Source of the DNA: Streptomyces broussonetiae
GTDB lineage: Bacteria; Actinomycetota; Actinomycetes; Streptomycetales; Streptomycetaceae
DNA length: 64,000 nucleotides
Direction: 5' to 3'
NCBI RefSeq assembly: GCF_009796285.1
Contig: NZ_CP047020.1
Span: forward strand, 5,084,001 to 5,148,000
Numbering within the stretch: the stretch's first letter is position 1; each line of letters opens with the position of its first letter. This document shows, piece after piece, positions 25,545 through 33,401 of this stretch. Made by a program: the position numbers and the translations under genes. The notes under the pieces are model-generated. The model was not told the DNA's origin. It made no database searches and saw only the letters and a program-made list of their open reading frames with translations.

Positions 25545-25965
25545 CGCATCGATCATGACCACGTGGAGGACGTCGCCGTTGAGGGCGTGGTCGAAGCTGC
25601 TGCCGCCACGTCATGGGCGGGTTCCAGGATCCCGGCCACAGCGACCCGAGGCATGGTCACCGTCAGCGGCGGCAGCAGGGATCACTGGATCTCCGCGGCG
25701 GCGCTCACCGCCTCACCGCGTCGGACACGGAAGAAAGGTCGGAATAGCCGTGCTTGGCCACCAGCAGGTCGGCCACCAGGCCGGAGATCCGGAGCAGCAG
25801 GCGGCGGTCGTCGTCATCGACGCTGTCCAGCGTCACCGCCATGACCCCCACCTGGTCACCGCCGTCCAGCAGCGGCAGATGGACCCGGACGCCGTCCTCC
25901 TCGGGCAGCTCGACGCGGACCGCGTCGAGAAAGCAGCGGCCCGCCTCGGAGTCGTCGATCACCTG
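25545..25965 (-). pseudogene. broken SpoIIE/PP2C-type phosphatase (GAF end and start of catalytic domain)
   Basis: Reading leftward from about 25965, 'AGRCFLDAVRVELPEEDGVRVHLPLLDGGDQVGVMAVTL' and 'LRISGLVADLLVAKHGYSDL' are a GAF-like domain. The next segment, 'AAAEIQ-stop-SLLPPLTVTMPRVAVAGILEPAHDV', is the usual linker and first strand of a SpoIIE domain; a TGA replaces the conserved Trp codon. After a frameshift, 'SSFDHALNGDVLHVVMIDAG' continues the metal-binding region, and then homology stops. Both ends are missing, and the 5' side meets an IS5 transposase remnant. It was once a relative of the intact phosphatase at 18786, though the domain layout differs. Confidence 0.62.
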
Positions 25966-26061
25966 TGGTTTCCCCGTCCGTGAGGCCCTCACCGGGCAGG
26001 GGTACGAGCAGACTGCGGACACGGCCATGACAAATACCGTCGGCCGGCTCGGGACCTCGGC

Positions 26062-26253
26062 GTGCAACCGCTGACAGCCCGGCGCGACACAGAGCACGGT
26101 TCCGGCCTCGGCACCCAACGCTGGGGCGCGGAGCGCGCGTTCGCCCACCTGCACTGGTTCCGCCGGCTGCGGATCCGCCGGGAGGTCCACGACGACATCC
26201 ATGCAGCCTTCCTCACCTTGGCATGTGTGCTCATCTGCCGGAGGCGCTTGAAG
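26062..26253 (+). mobile_element. remnant of an IS5-family transposase
   Basis: About 60 codons, 'RRDTEHGSGLGTQRWGAERAFAHLHWFRRLRIRREVHDDIHAAFLTLACVLICRRRL', match the C-terminal end of IS5-type DDE transposases: the 'GLGxxRWxxERxFAxLHxFRRLRIRxE' block with the last catalytic Glu, and the closing 'AFLxLACxLI'. The rest of the transposase and the inverted repeats are not visible. It abuts the broken phosphatase, whose 5' end it may have removed. Confidence 0.7.
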
Positions 26254-26327
26254 TCATCCCAAGAGGAGTTCTTGGGACTTCAGCAAAGCGACAGGCTGGT
26301 CACCGGTTGACTCGAGGCGGCCACGAA

Positions 26328-26732
26328 TCAGGCTCCGGCGATGGTCCGGCCAGGGATCGCCTCCGCGAGCGCGACCCGCCAGGCCGGCGCGCCGAAGGGG
26401 TCGGCGAAGTACTGCGTCTCGTGCACCACGTGCTGGTCAGCGAATTCCATGATGCTCACCGAGTACGAAGGCACACCGTCGTAGGTGATGAGGCATTCGC
26501 TCACCCACAGATTCGCATGGCCGGTGATCCGCTGGACGGTGAAGTGCCGGTCGGCCGGGTGGCCGCCACGTTGCGCGGAGATCGTCGCGCGGCCCCGGAA
26601 CCGCTCACCTGACTGCGGGTAGTCCAGGATCGCGTCCGTGGCGTAGATGGCGTGCTCGGCTTCGGTGTCCCCGCGTTCCGAGGCCCGCCAGTGCTCCTCG
26701 ATCGCGGCCCTGGTCCGGGAGTCAGCTTCCAT
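26328..26732 (-). CDS. SnoaL-like / NTF2-fold protein
   Basis: 134 residues from ATG 26732 with GGAAGG eight bases upstream. 'AIEEHWRASERGDTEAEHAIYATDAILDYPQSGERFRGRATI' is the classic SnoaL-like opening (helix, then 'Y..DA.LDYPQSGE'), followed by strands 'HFTVQRITGHANLWVSECLITYDG' and 'SVSIMEFADQHVVHETQYFADPF'. The fold binds small hydrophobic molecules and may be catalytic or a scaffold. No pathway neighbour explains it. It lies between the IS5 remnant and the left tRNA-Gly scar, so it may belong to the island. Unlike the remnant at 13026 it is full length. Confidence 0.8.
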   Translation of the reverse strand: MEADSRTRAAIEEHWRASERGDTEAEHAIYATDAILDYPQSGERFRGRATISAQRGGHPADRHFTVQRITGHANLWVSECLITYDGVPSYSVSIMEFADQHVVHETQYFADPFGAPAWRVALAEAIPGRTIAGA

Positions 26733-26898
26733 GGCACCGTCCTTCCGTAGCGGTGCCAGCCTAGGCACTCCGGGCCGCAGCCAGGCCGGGACCAAGCGGG
26801 CATGAGCTGCCAAGTCCTCCCTTTGGCCGGACCGGGGGCTGCAGCCGTCCACCGTGGCAACGGCGTCGTCCCCATTGCCCTAGACAACAACAAACCAA

Positions 26899-26919
26899 CC
26901 CCAGGCCATTGACCTGGGG
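26899..26919 (-). terminator. hairpin behind the partial tRNA-Gly copy
   Basis: CCCCAGG at 26899-26905 pairs with CCTGGGG at 26913-26919 across a 7-base loop, directly downstream (minus strand) of the tRNA fragment at 26929-26972. It has the position of a tRNA terminator but a different sequence from the one behind the intact gene, as expected if the flank came from another genome. Confidence 0.6.
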
Positions 26920-26928
26920 TTTCTCTCC

Positions 26929-26972
26929 GGAGCGGGTGACGAGAATCGAACTCGCGCTCTCAGCTTGGGAAG
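26929..26972 (-). repeat. tRNA-Gly 3'-part copy 2 (attL-like)
   Basis: 44 bases identical to 31418-31461, from the anticodon-arm region to the acceptor 3' strand of tRNA-Gly(CCC), but lacking the encoded CCA and the 5' half. The tRNA itself is intact at the other end (31417-31490), next to an integrase C-terminus. This is the arrangement left by integration into a tRNA 3' end: displaced partial copy, element, intact tRNA. The enclosed segment is about 4.4 kb. Confidence 0.8.
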
Positions 26973-27406
26973 GCAAGGTGATCCACGTTCGATTGCTGTG
27001 CTGACCTGCGGCGGAGCCGTCTCGGCTTCCAGCTGGCCGCTGTCTGAGTCACCGCTGTTCCCCGTTGTTCCCCGCACGACCTGGCACGGGTCTGGCACGT
27101 CCGTCCTGCGGCGCCAACCATGGCAATGAATGAGACGGAAACCGAGATGGTCCCGTCTCGCCGCTGCCAGCGGTGGTGAGCCGCGTCGAAAGGGTTCACG
27201 ATGAAGGTAGCAGCGGGCTAACAAGCCAACGGTGACTCATGTGGGGGGACTGGTCATCGTCGCGTATTCCCAGAGCCCTCCCCGCTGTCTGAGCTGGTTC
27301 CCTCGCTGGGCGCTTTCCGAGCAGACGATCACTGATCGTGCCCCGTGGACTGGTGCTTGCAGACCAGTCCACGGACACAAGGGTTGCCGGGCCGAGGAAG
27401 GTCGTG
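26973..27406. other. gene-poor stretch inside the left end of the putative element
   Basis: About 430 bases without a supported gene. It includes repeated TGGCACG-type words (near 27080-27100), also seen near the integrase end at 31340-31355, and an AT-richer section around 27215-27255. No protein, RNA gene or long repeat is recognised. Confidence 0.4.
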
Positions 27407-27853
27407 ATGACTACAGAGGCTGAGCTGCTCAAGACCGACGACAAGCGGCTTGAGGAACTGTTTCGCCGGAGTCCGGCCGGCGAGATCCCCAAAGGCCCGA
27501 TGGAGGGCCGGGCAATCTTCCCCGATGCAGGGCCTGAAGGGGCGTGGCTGCTTGCCAGCCTGGTGCATCTGTTCGCGTGGCGGGGCAAGGTCTTCAGCCC
27601 TGACGGCTATCTCAGCAACCGGCTCACACCGATGGACATTCTCTCCATCGTCGCCATGGTCGCGCCCGGCCCGAGCCTTCTGGACGACCAGGAGTGCATC
27701 GTCATCGACTACTCCAACACGTCCCTGGTGTTCGGGAGCGTTCGCGATGAGATCCGCCAGGTCGGCCCACACCTGTATTTGGGTCTGATCTGGCTGTCCG
27801 GCCGCAAGGTCGGATGGTTCACGCTGCGCCACCCCGACAACGGCGACGCATAG
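27407..27853 (+). CDS. conserved protein of unknown function
   Basis: 148 residues from ATG 27407, with GAGGAAGG about six bases upstream. It has 'LEELFRRSPAGEIPKGPMEGRAIFP', 'LFAWRGKVFSPDGYLSNRLTPMDILSIVAMVAPGPSLLDDQECIVIDYSNTSLVFGSVRDEIRQVGPHLYLGLIWLSG', a pattern ('GKVF', 'LDxxExIVIDYSxTSLV', 'RDEIRxVxPxLYLG') I recognise from many bacterial proteins of unknown role, possibly lipocalin-like. There is no signal peptide. It lies alone within the tRNA-bounded segment. Confidence 0.7.
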   Translation: MTTEAELLKTDDKRLEELFRRSPAGEIPKGPMEGRAIFPDAGPEGAWLLASLVHLFAWRGKVFSPDGYLSNRLTPMDILSIVAMVAPGPSLLDDQECIVIDYSNTSLVFGSVRDEIRQVGPHLYLGLIWLSGRKVGWFTLRHPDNGDA

Positions 27854-27998
27854 AGCCGACGCGCCGAAGCCCTCACCCCCTGGCCACGATCACACCGAGC
27901 GCCTGCCACTGGTAGCGCGGCTCCCTGCGAATGCTCAGCAAGACCCGTCGGTGCGTCAGATGTCTGTCCTGCGGACGGAGGCTTTGCCCCGTGCCGAC

Positions 27999-30038
27999 AT
28001 GACGAAAGGCCCGATCTTGCTTCCCTCCACCATGCACCTCCACAGAGCAACACGGCGATCCTTGCGCGGCGTTGGGAAGGCGGAGTTCTCCCGACACCGC
28101 ACGGGCATCGCCCTTGCCGCATCGGCCACCATGGCCTTGGCCCTGACGGGACTTCCGGCGGCCACGCCCCCCGGCACACCGGCCCCGTTGCACGGAACTG
28201 TCACCAGCGCGGGAAAGCCGCTGTCCCACGCCAGCGTCACACTCTTCGCCGGTGACCGGCAGGACGTCCGGACGCTGGGGCGCGCCACGACAGACACCAA
28301 CGGAGCCTTCCAGATCCGGCCCCGCCAGCGCACAGGCTCCGTGCTCTACGTCGAAGCCGTGCCCGCTGGGGACCGGTCGTTGCGTCTGCGCTCCGTCGTG
28401 GGGTTCGGCCCCAGGGGCGGCGTCGCGCAGCGCTCCGAGTCCGCTGTCACGGTCAACGAATTCACCACCGTCGCCGCCTCGTACGCATTGGCCCAGTTCA
28501 CCGACCAGCGTGGCGTCACCGGGCCGAGCCCCGGCCTGGAGAACGCCGCAGCCACGTCCTACAGTCTCGCCGACCCGGCAACGGGTAAGCCCGGCAAGGT
28601 CGTCACCGACCAGAACAACGGCAGCAAGAACGACACCCTGGCCACTCTCAGTACCCTGGCGAACCTCATCTCGCTCTGCGCGCCGGGAGCGAACACTGGG
28701 CATTGCAAGGACATGCTGCAGTGGGCCACGCCGCAGGGCGGCAGCACACCGGGTGACACGGCCCAAGCGGTGGCCAACCTCGCCCGGAACCCGAAACTGG
28801 CCACGAGCAAGCTGTACGCCCTGGCCGGGCAGGCACACACCTACAGCCCCGCGCTCACCGCCGCCCCGGCGGCCTGGGTCCTGGCGCTGCACTACACCGC
28901 TCCGAAGGTCTACGCCCCCGGCCGGATCGCCGTCGACGCCAAGGGCAACATCTGGGCTGCCAACAACTGGCTGCCCGGGACACGAAACCCCAGCCCCTAC
29001 GTCACCGTGCAGGACCCCGTGGGCAATCCCATTTTCAACAGTCCCATCAGCGGCGGTGGCATGAAGGCGGGCGCCTGGGGCCTCGCCATCGACCACCAGG
29101 GCTTCGTCTGGGTGCCCAGCTACGCCGGGGACGCCATGGCGAAATACTCGCCGGCCGGGAAGCCGCTGTCGCCCAGCACGGGATTCAAGAACGGCGACCT
29201 GAACCACCCCCAGGGCACCGCGGTCGACCAGAGGGGCAACGTCTGGATCGCGAACTTCTACGGCCTCAAGGGCAACCCCGGCAAGGGAAGCGTCATCGTC
29301 TACCCCCACGGTGATCCCTCCAAGGCGATCACCATCACCGGGGGCGGACTCGACCACCCGTTCTCGCTCCAGATCGACGGCTACGGCCGGGCCTGGGTGT
29401 CCAACGCGCGCCTCAACGGGGCGAAACACCTCGACACACGCGTACTCAAGGGCCACGTAGGCGGCAGCGTCACCGTCATCGGACCCGACTTCAAGCCGAC
29501 CTCGTTCTCGCCCATCAAGGACGCCTCATTCGACTGGCCCCTCGCCCTCGCCGTCGACTCCAAGAACAACGTGTGGGTGCCGAGCTTCGTCAGCAACTCG
29601 GTCACCGAAATCGGGTCCAACGGAAAGGTGACAGGCGTACACAAACTCCCCACGGCCATCGCCCCCTGGTCCGTGGCCATCGACGGGTCCGACCGCGTCT
29701 GGGTGGCCGGCTTCGGCGCGCCCACCGTCTCCGTCCTGTGCGGCGTGAACACCAGCGCGTGCCCGTCCGGCTCTTCAACTGGCTCCGTGCTGTCGCCGCC
29801 CGACGGCTACCGCAGCAAGTCCATCCAGCACCTCACCGCCGTCCAGCTCGACCAGTCCGGCAACGTCTGGCTGGCCAACAACTGGTCCAAGATCATCCCG
29901 CCCACCGGCGGCAACGGCCTGGTCGAACTCATCGGAGTCGCCACACCCGTCTGCACACCCCTGAACCCCCTACCGGCACGCCCGACAGCCACTGGCACAA
30001 CCGCCTGCTCAACCCAGACCAGCGTCCAGTCCGGATGA
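27999..30038 (+). CDS. large secreted protein with a beta-propeller (NHL/SMP-30-like) domain
   Basis: About 679 residues if started at ATG 27999; ATG 28032 is as likely, and neither has a clear ribosome site. A basic lead and 'TGIALAASATMALALTGLPAATP' form a signal peptide. Residues about 60-150 look like a carboxypeptidase-regulatory-type beta sandwich ('LHGTVTSAGKPLSHASVTLFAGD'). From about 310 there are propeller blades of the form 'IAVDAKGNIWAANNW', 'LAIDHQGFVWVPSY', 'TAVDQRGNVWIANFY', 'LQIDGYGRAWVSN', 'LAVDSKNNVWVPSF', 'VAIDGSDRVWVAGF' and 'VQLDQSGNVWLANNW'. Such propellers bind ligands or act as lactonases or lyases. No enzyme residue can be picked out. It fills most of the tRNA-bounded segment. 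Confidence 0.8.
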   Translation: MTKGPILLPSTMHLHRATRRSLRGVGKAEFSRHRTGIALAASATMALALTGLPAATPPGTPAPLHGTVTSAGKPLSHASVTLFAGDRQDVRTLGRATTDTNGAFQIRPRQRTGSVLYVEAVPAGDRSLRLRSVVGFGPRGGVAQRSESAVTVNEFTTVAASYALAQFTDQRGVTGPSPGLENAAATSYSLADPATGKPGKVVTDQNNGSKNDTLATLSTLANLISLCAPGANTGHCKDMLQWATPQGGSTPGDTAQAVANLARNPKLATSKLYALAGQAHTYSPALTAAPAAWVLALHYTAPKVYAPGRIAVDAKGNIWAANNWLPGTRNPSPYVTVQDPVGNPIFNSPISGGGMKAGAWGLAIDHQGFVWVPSYAGDAMAKYSPAGKPLSPSTGFKNGDLNHPQGTAVDQRGNVWIANFYGLKGNPGKGSVIVYPHGDPSKAITITGGGLDHPFSLQIDGYGRAWVSNARLNGAKHLDTRVLKGHVGGSVTVIGPDFKPTSFSPIKDASFDWPLALAVDSKNNVWVPSFVSNSVTEIGSNGKVTGVHKLPTAIAPWSVAIDGSDRVWVAGFGAPTVSVLCGVNTSACPSGSSTGSVLSPPDGYRSKSIQHLTAVQLDQSGNVWLANNWSKIIPPTGGNGLVELIGVATPVCTPLNPLPARPTATGTTACSTQTSVQSG

Positions 30039-30262
30039 GAATGGCCCACGTAGTGCTGCCGTCGAGTGCGAAAGGATCGCGGAGCCGACCGCCCCGGCCA
30101 CGGCGTACCTCTTCTCTGGCATCAGGCTGCTGATCGCTGTGCGCGCGGAACGGGCGCCGGCCGGGCTGGAGCGGGGCGGAGACAGAGCGCAGGCCCGGCC
30201 GGGGACCGGGCCGCGCGCGGGGAGCGGAGCGATCCGCCTTGAACCAGCAGAGAAAGTTGTAC

Positions 30263-30890
30263 TCAATCGGCCGCGTGGGGTTTGTCTTCACGGCTGTATG
30301 CCTCGGCCTCGTCCAGAGTCGTGGTCGTCATGATGGAGCGGGCGAGCTGGTTGCGGCTCAACGCCTCGTCCAGGTCGACTTCATGGACCCTCGGCCCCTC
30401 ATCAGTCAGCGGCACGGGAAGGCCGGCATCCCGTACCTCGCAGGTTCCCCGCACTCCTTGCGCCGTGGCCGCGAGCATCCCGGTTGCCTCGGAAGGGTGC
30501 CAGTCCAGGGCAGAGCTGATCGACTTCACGTCGTCTGTCGTGAAGGTGAGGACGACGGGACCCAGCAAGCCGCGGAAGTCGTCTGCCGGGAGTTCACCGT
30601 CCAGGCCGGGACCGGCTACCAGCAGTCGGATAGGCGCGTTCACCTGGCAGCACGCGGCCAAGGTGAGGGCATCAGCAAGGGGGCTCTTCGGCGTCGGCTC
30701 ATCGCCTCGCGCGAGGATGTCACCGCCCATGTCCAGGAGGTCAATCGACTCGGGCTCCAGGTGGCTTACCAACTCTTCGAGTTGGCGCGTGATGCCCTCG
30801 GCGCCGTGGTGAGGGTCGATCAGGGCGAAGGTGTGCGGGAGTTCTGCGGCGAGTCGAGGAAGGGTCGATCCAGCTGGAGCGATCGGGCGA
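30263..30890 (-). pseudogene. DUF1152 family gene, 5' end deleted
   Basis: The leftward frame carries the C-terminal two thirds of a DUF1152 protein: 'FALIDPHHGAEGITRQLEELVSHLEPESIDLLDMGGDILARGDEPTPKSPLADALTLAACC', 'IRLLVAGPGLDGELP' and the end. Intact proteins have about 310 residues, with a Rossmann-like first part that is missing here. The homology breaks off near 30890, exactly where integrase homology on the other strand begins, so one deletion seems to have cut both genes. Confidence 0.7.
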
Positions 30891-30896
30891 GCCGTG

Positions 30897-31367
30897 GCTG
30901 GGCGACGCGTGCAGAGCGACACCAAGAGCGAAGCGGGAACTCGGACTGTGATTCTTCCCGCCTTCCTCCGCCGGGAGCTGCGCTGGCACCTGGAGAGCTA
31001 CGCCGGACCAGGGCCGGACGGGCTGATCTTCGTCGGGGAGAAGGGCGCCCCCTTCCGCCACAGCACCTTCGGGCGGAAGTGGCATAGGGCCCGTGAGATT
31101 GTCGGCATGCCGGAGGGCTTCCGGTTCTGCGATCTCCGGCACACCGGACACACTCTGTCCACCCGGTCCGGCGCCACCTTCAAGGACACGATGGTCCGCG
31201 CCGGACAGTCCTCCGAGAAGGCCGCGCTGATCCACCAGCACTCCGGCGACGATCGACAGGAAGAGGCCGCCGACGGCCTCGACGCCACCGTCCGGAAGGC
31301 TCGGGCGGAGGCAGCCAAGAAGACGGTCGACAAGCCTTCTGGCACGAATCTGGCACGCGGCGAGTGA
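30897..31367 (+). pseudogene. tyrosine integrase, C-terminal fragment without the catalytic Tyr
   Basis: About 155 codons match the end of actinobacterial phage/ICE-type integrases: 'VQSDTKSEAGTRTVILPAFLRREL', 'FCDLRHTGHTLSTRSGATFKDTMVRAGQSSEKAALIHQHS'. The Arg of motif II ('LRHTGHT') is kept. The N-terminal arm and core-binding domains and the first catalytic Arg are missing, and the nucleophile of the usual 'IYQH' is His ('IHQH'). It therefore cannot recombine. It ends 50 bases before the tRNA-Gly gene, the standard place for an integrase of a tRNA-targeting element. Confidence 0.85.
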
Positions 31368-31381
31368 TCACCACGCACAGC

Positions 31382-31411
31382 AAAAAGGCCCGGGTCTGTG
31401 ACCTGGGCCTT
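31382..31411 (-). terminator. terminator of the tRNA-Gly gene
   Basis: On the minus strand AAGGCCCAGGTC pairs with GACCCGGGCCTT (one mismatch) across a 3-base loop and ends in TTT. It lies six bases past the CCA end of the tRNA. The opposite face could also stop transcripts coming from the integrase side. Confidence 0.75.
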
Positions 31412-31416
31412 CTTCA

Positions 31417-31490
31417 TGGAGCGGGTGACGAGAATCGAACTCGCGCTCTCAGCTTGGGAAGCTGATGTTCTACCATTAAACTACACCCGC
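31417..31490 (-). tRNA. tRNA-Gly (anticodon CCC)
   Basis: The minus strand folds into a complete cloverleaf: acceptor stem GCGGGTG/CACCCGC, D-arm with TAGTTTAATGGTAGA, a perfect 5-bp anticodon stem TCAGC/GCTGA around the loop TTCCCAA (anticodon CCC), and a T-arm GCGAG-TTCGATT-CTCGT. The discriminator is T and CCA is encoded. It decodes GGG. Its 3' part recurs at 26929 and 14275, so it has served as an integration site. dcd lies about 600 bases away on the other strand. Confidence 0.95.
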
Positions 31491-31772
31491 GTAAGTACGG
31501 ACCGACCAGCCTTGACAAGTCGATGTCCGGACGCTGCTCACTGTACATCATCGCAGACCCCCGGTGCTCAGGCCCGGGGGTCTGAGGTTGTTTCAGGGGC
31601 GGGATCCGGCTGCGGGCGGCCGGAGTTGGGGCGTACGGTGGAGGCCTTGGGGAGGGGCCGGGCGGGGCGGAGTGCCGCCTGGAGAGTCGTCTCTTTGATC
31701 CCGTAATGTGGCTTTTGTCGTCAGGGGTCGTACGCCCGACGAGGGTCTTGGGGAAGGGACTAAAGGGACTTG

Positions 31773-31931
31773 ATGGAACGCACCGTCGTCCGTTGTGCGG
31801 ACGGGCACGTCTTCAGCGCCGCTTCGTTCCCGATGCAGCAGGCCGAGCGACTCGGTCCCGGTCGGCTCATGAGGTGTCCCGGGTGCGCCCGGCTGCGCAG
31901 CGTGGTGCCGGTCGCCCTGCAGAAGCGTTAG
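31773..31931 (+). CDS. small zinc-ribbon-like protein
   Basis: 52 residues from ATG 31773 (AGGGA upstream). 'TVVRCADGHVFSAASFP' and 'LMRCPGCARLRSVVPV' give three Cys and one His placed as in a half-treble or zinc ribbon. I recall this short protein as conserved next to dcd in Streptomyces. It may bind zinc and nucleic acid; the function is unknown. The 145 bases to dcd leave room for a separate promoter. Confidence 0.7.
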   Translation: MERTVVRCADGHVFSAASFPMQQAERLGPGRLMRCPGCARLRSVVPVALQKR

Positions 31932-32075
31932 CGAAGCAGGGGGCGCGGGAGACACAGGAGACGCGGGAGAAGAAGCAGTAACGGGGGCCGCGGCGCACGC
32001 CGCAGCGACAGTTGCCAGGGCGCGCTGAGTCGTCACGATTGTCACGGCTCCGCGCGCCTTGCGTATCCTCGCTAC

Positions 32076-32651
32076 GTGCTTCTCTCAGACAAGGACATCC
32101 GGGCCGAGATCGACGCCGGGCGGGTACGGATCGATCCCTACGACCAATCCATGGTGCAGCCGTCGAGCATCGACGTACGGCTGGACCGGTACTTCCGGGT
32201 GTTCGAGAACCACCGGTACCCGCACATCGACCCCTCGGTCGAGCAGCCCGATCTGACGCGGCTCGTGGAGCCCGAAGGGGACGAGCCGTTCATTCTCCAT
32301 CCCGGGGAGTTCGTGCTCGCCTCGACGTACGAGGTCATCACGCTGCCCGACGATCTCGCCTCGCGCCTGGAGGGGAAGTCCTCGCTCGGGCGGCTCGGGC
32401 TGGTGACCCACTCCACCGCCGGGTTCATCGACCCCGGCTTCAGCGGGCATGTGACCCTCGAACTGTCCAACCTCGCCACGCTGCCCATCAAGCTCTGGCC
32501 CGGGATGAAGATCGGCCAGCTGTGCATGTTCCGGCTGACCTCGCCCGCCGAGTTCCCGTACGGCAGCGACCGTTACGGCTCCCGTTACCAGGGGCAGCGC
32601 GGGCCGACCGCCTCGCGGTCCTACGTCAATTTCCATCGGACCCAGGTGTGA
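32076..32651 (+). CDS. dcd: dCTP deaminase
   Basis: 191 residues, the standard length, starting at GTG 32076 with '[36 protein letters not shown]'. The active-site block '[35 protein letters not shown]' contains the catalytic Glu and the Ser/Arg residues that hold dCTP. The enzyme converts dCTP to dUTP, the main source of dUMP for thymidylate synthesis; actinobacterial versions may also remove phosphate to give dUMP directly. It is a trimer in the cytosol. The phosphoribosyltransferase gene starts 15 bases after its stop, so both are likely one transcript and belong to nucleotide metabolism. Confidence 0.96.
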   Translation: MLLSDKDIRAEIDAGRVRIDPYDQSMVQPSSIDVRLDRYFRVFENHRYPHIDPSVEQPDLTRLVEPEGDEPFILHPGEFVLASTYEVITLPDDLASRLEGKSSLGRLGLVTHSTAGFIDPGFSGHVTLELSNLATLPIKLWPGMKIGQLCMFRLTSPAEFPYGSDRYGSRYQGQRGPTASRSYVNFHRTQV

Positions 32652-32665
32652 GGGCAAGCACAGGC

Positions 32666-33184
32666 ATGAGCGAGACGCAGGGCGTGCGGGAGAACCTGAC
32701 CTACGAGGCGTTCGGCGGCGCCATCCGTGAGCTGGCGCAGACCATCGCCGACGACGGGTACGAGCCCGACATCGTGCTCAGCATCGCCCGGGGCGGGGTG
32801 TTCGTCGCCGGCGGGCTCGCCTACGCCCTCGACTGCAAGAACATCCATCTCGTGAACGTCGAGTTCTACACCGGTGTGGGAACCACCCTGGAAATGCCGG
32901 TCATGCTCGCGCCCGTCCCCAACGTGATCGACTTCTCCGACAAGAAGGTGCTGATCACCGACGACGTCGCCGACACCGGCAAGACCCTGAAGCTCGTGCG
33001 CGACTTCTGCCTCGACACCGTCGCCGAGGTGCGCTCCGCTGTGGTCTACGAGAAGTCCCACTCGCTCGTGAAGTGCGAGTACGTCTGGAAGCGGACCGAC
33101 GACTGGATCAACTTCCCGTGGAGTGTCCTGCCTCCAGTACATAGGTCGGGGGAGACGGCCAAGGAGAACAAGGAAGCGCTCTGA
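32666..33184 (+). CDS. phosphoribosyltransferase (purine salvage type)
   Basis: 172 residues from ATG 32666. The PRPP-binding motif is clear, 'VLITDDVADTGKTL', and the type I fold is seen in 'PDIVLSIARGGVFVAGGLAYALDCKNIHLVNVEFY'. The end, 'KRTDDWINFPWSVLPP', resembles the base-binding flap of xanthine/hypoxanthine phosphoribosyltransferases. It would transfer a base to PRPP. It follows dcd by 14 bases, fitting a nucleotide salvage operon. The exact base is not evident; a hypoxanthine or xanthine substrate is most likely. Confidence 0.87.
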   Translation: MSETQGVRENLTYEAFGGAIRELAQTIADDGYEPDIVLSIARGGVFVAGGLAYALDCKNIHLVNVEFYTGVGTTLEMPVMLAPVPNVIDFSDKKVLITDDVADTGKTLKLVRDFCLDTVAEVRSAVVYEKSHSLVKCEYVWKRTDDWINFPWSVLPPVHRSGETAKENKEAL

Positions 33185-33401
33185 CCTGCGGGCACACCGA
33201 GAGTGCGGGTGACGTGGCCACACGGGGTCACCGCATGGTGTGCCACCGTTCCCAGCGGCTGAGAGAGACATGCCGTCCGGCCTCATCCTGCTCCTCCGGG
33301 GCCCACTGCAGCGTTCCCGTCCCGGCTCAGAGGGCCTGGAGGCCTGTGCAGCGTGGCAACGGAAACGTAAACTCGTCACAAGGCACCCGATCGAGGCTGT
33401 G

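Noticed and set aside
26929-26972. A second working tRNA-Gly at 26.9 kb
   Set aside because: The 5' half and the CCA are missing; it is treated as an attachment-site copy.
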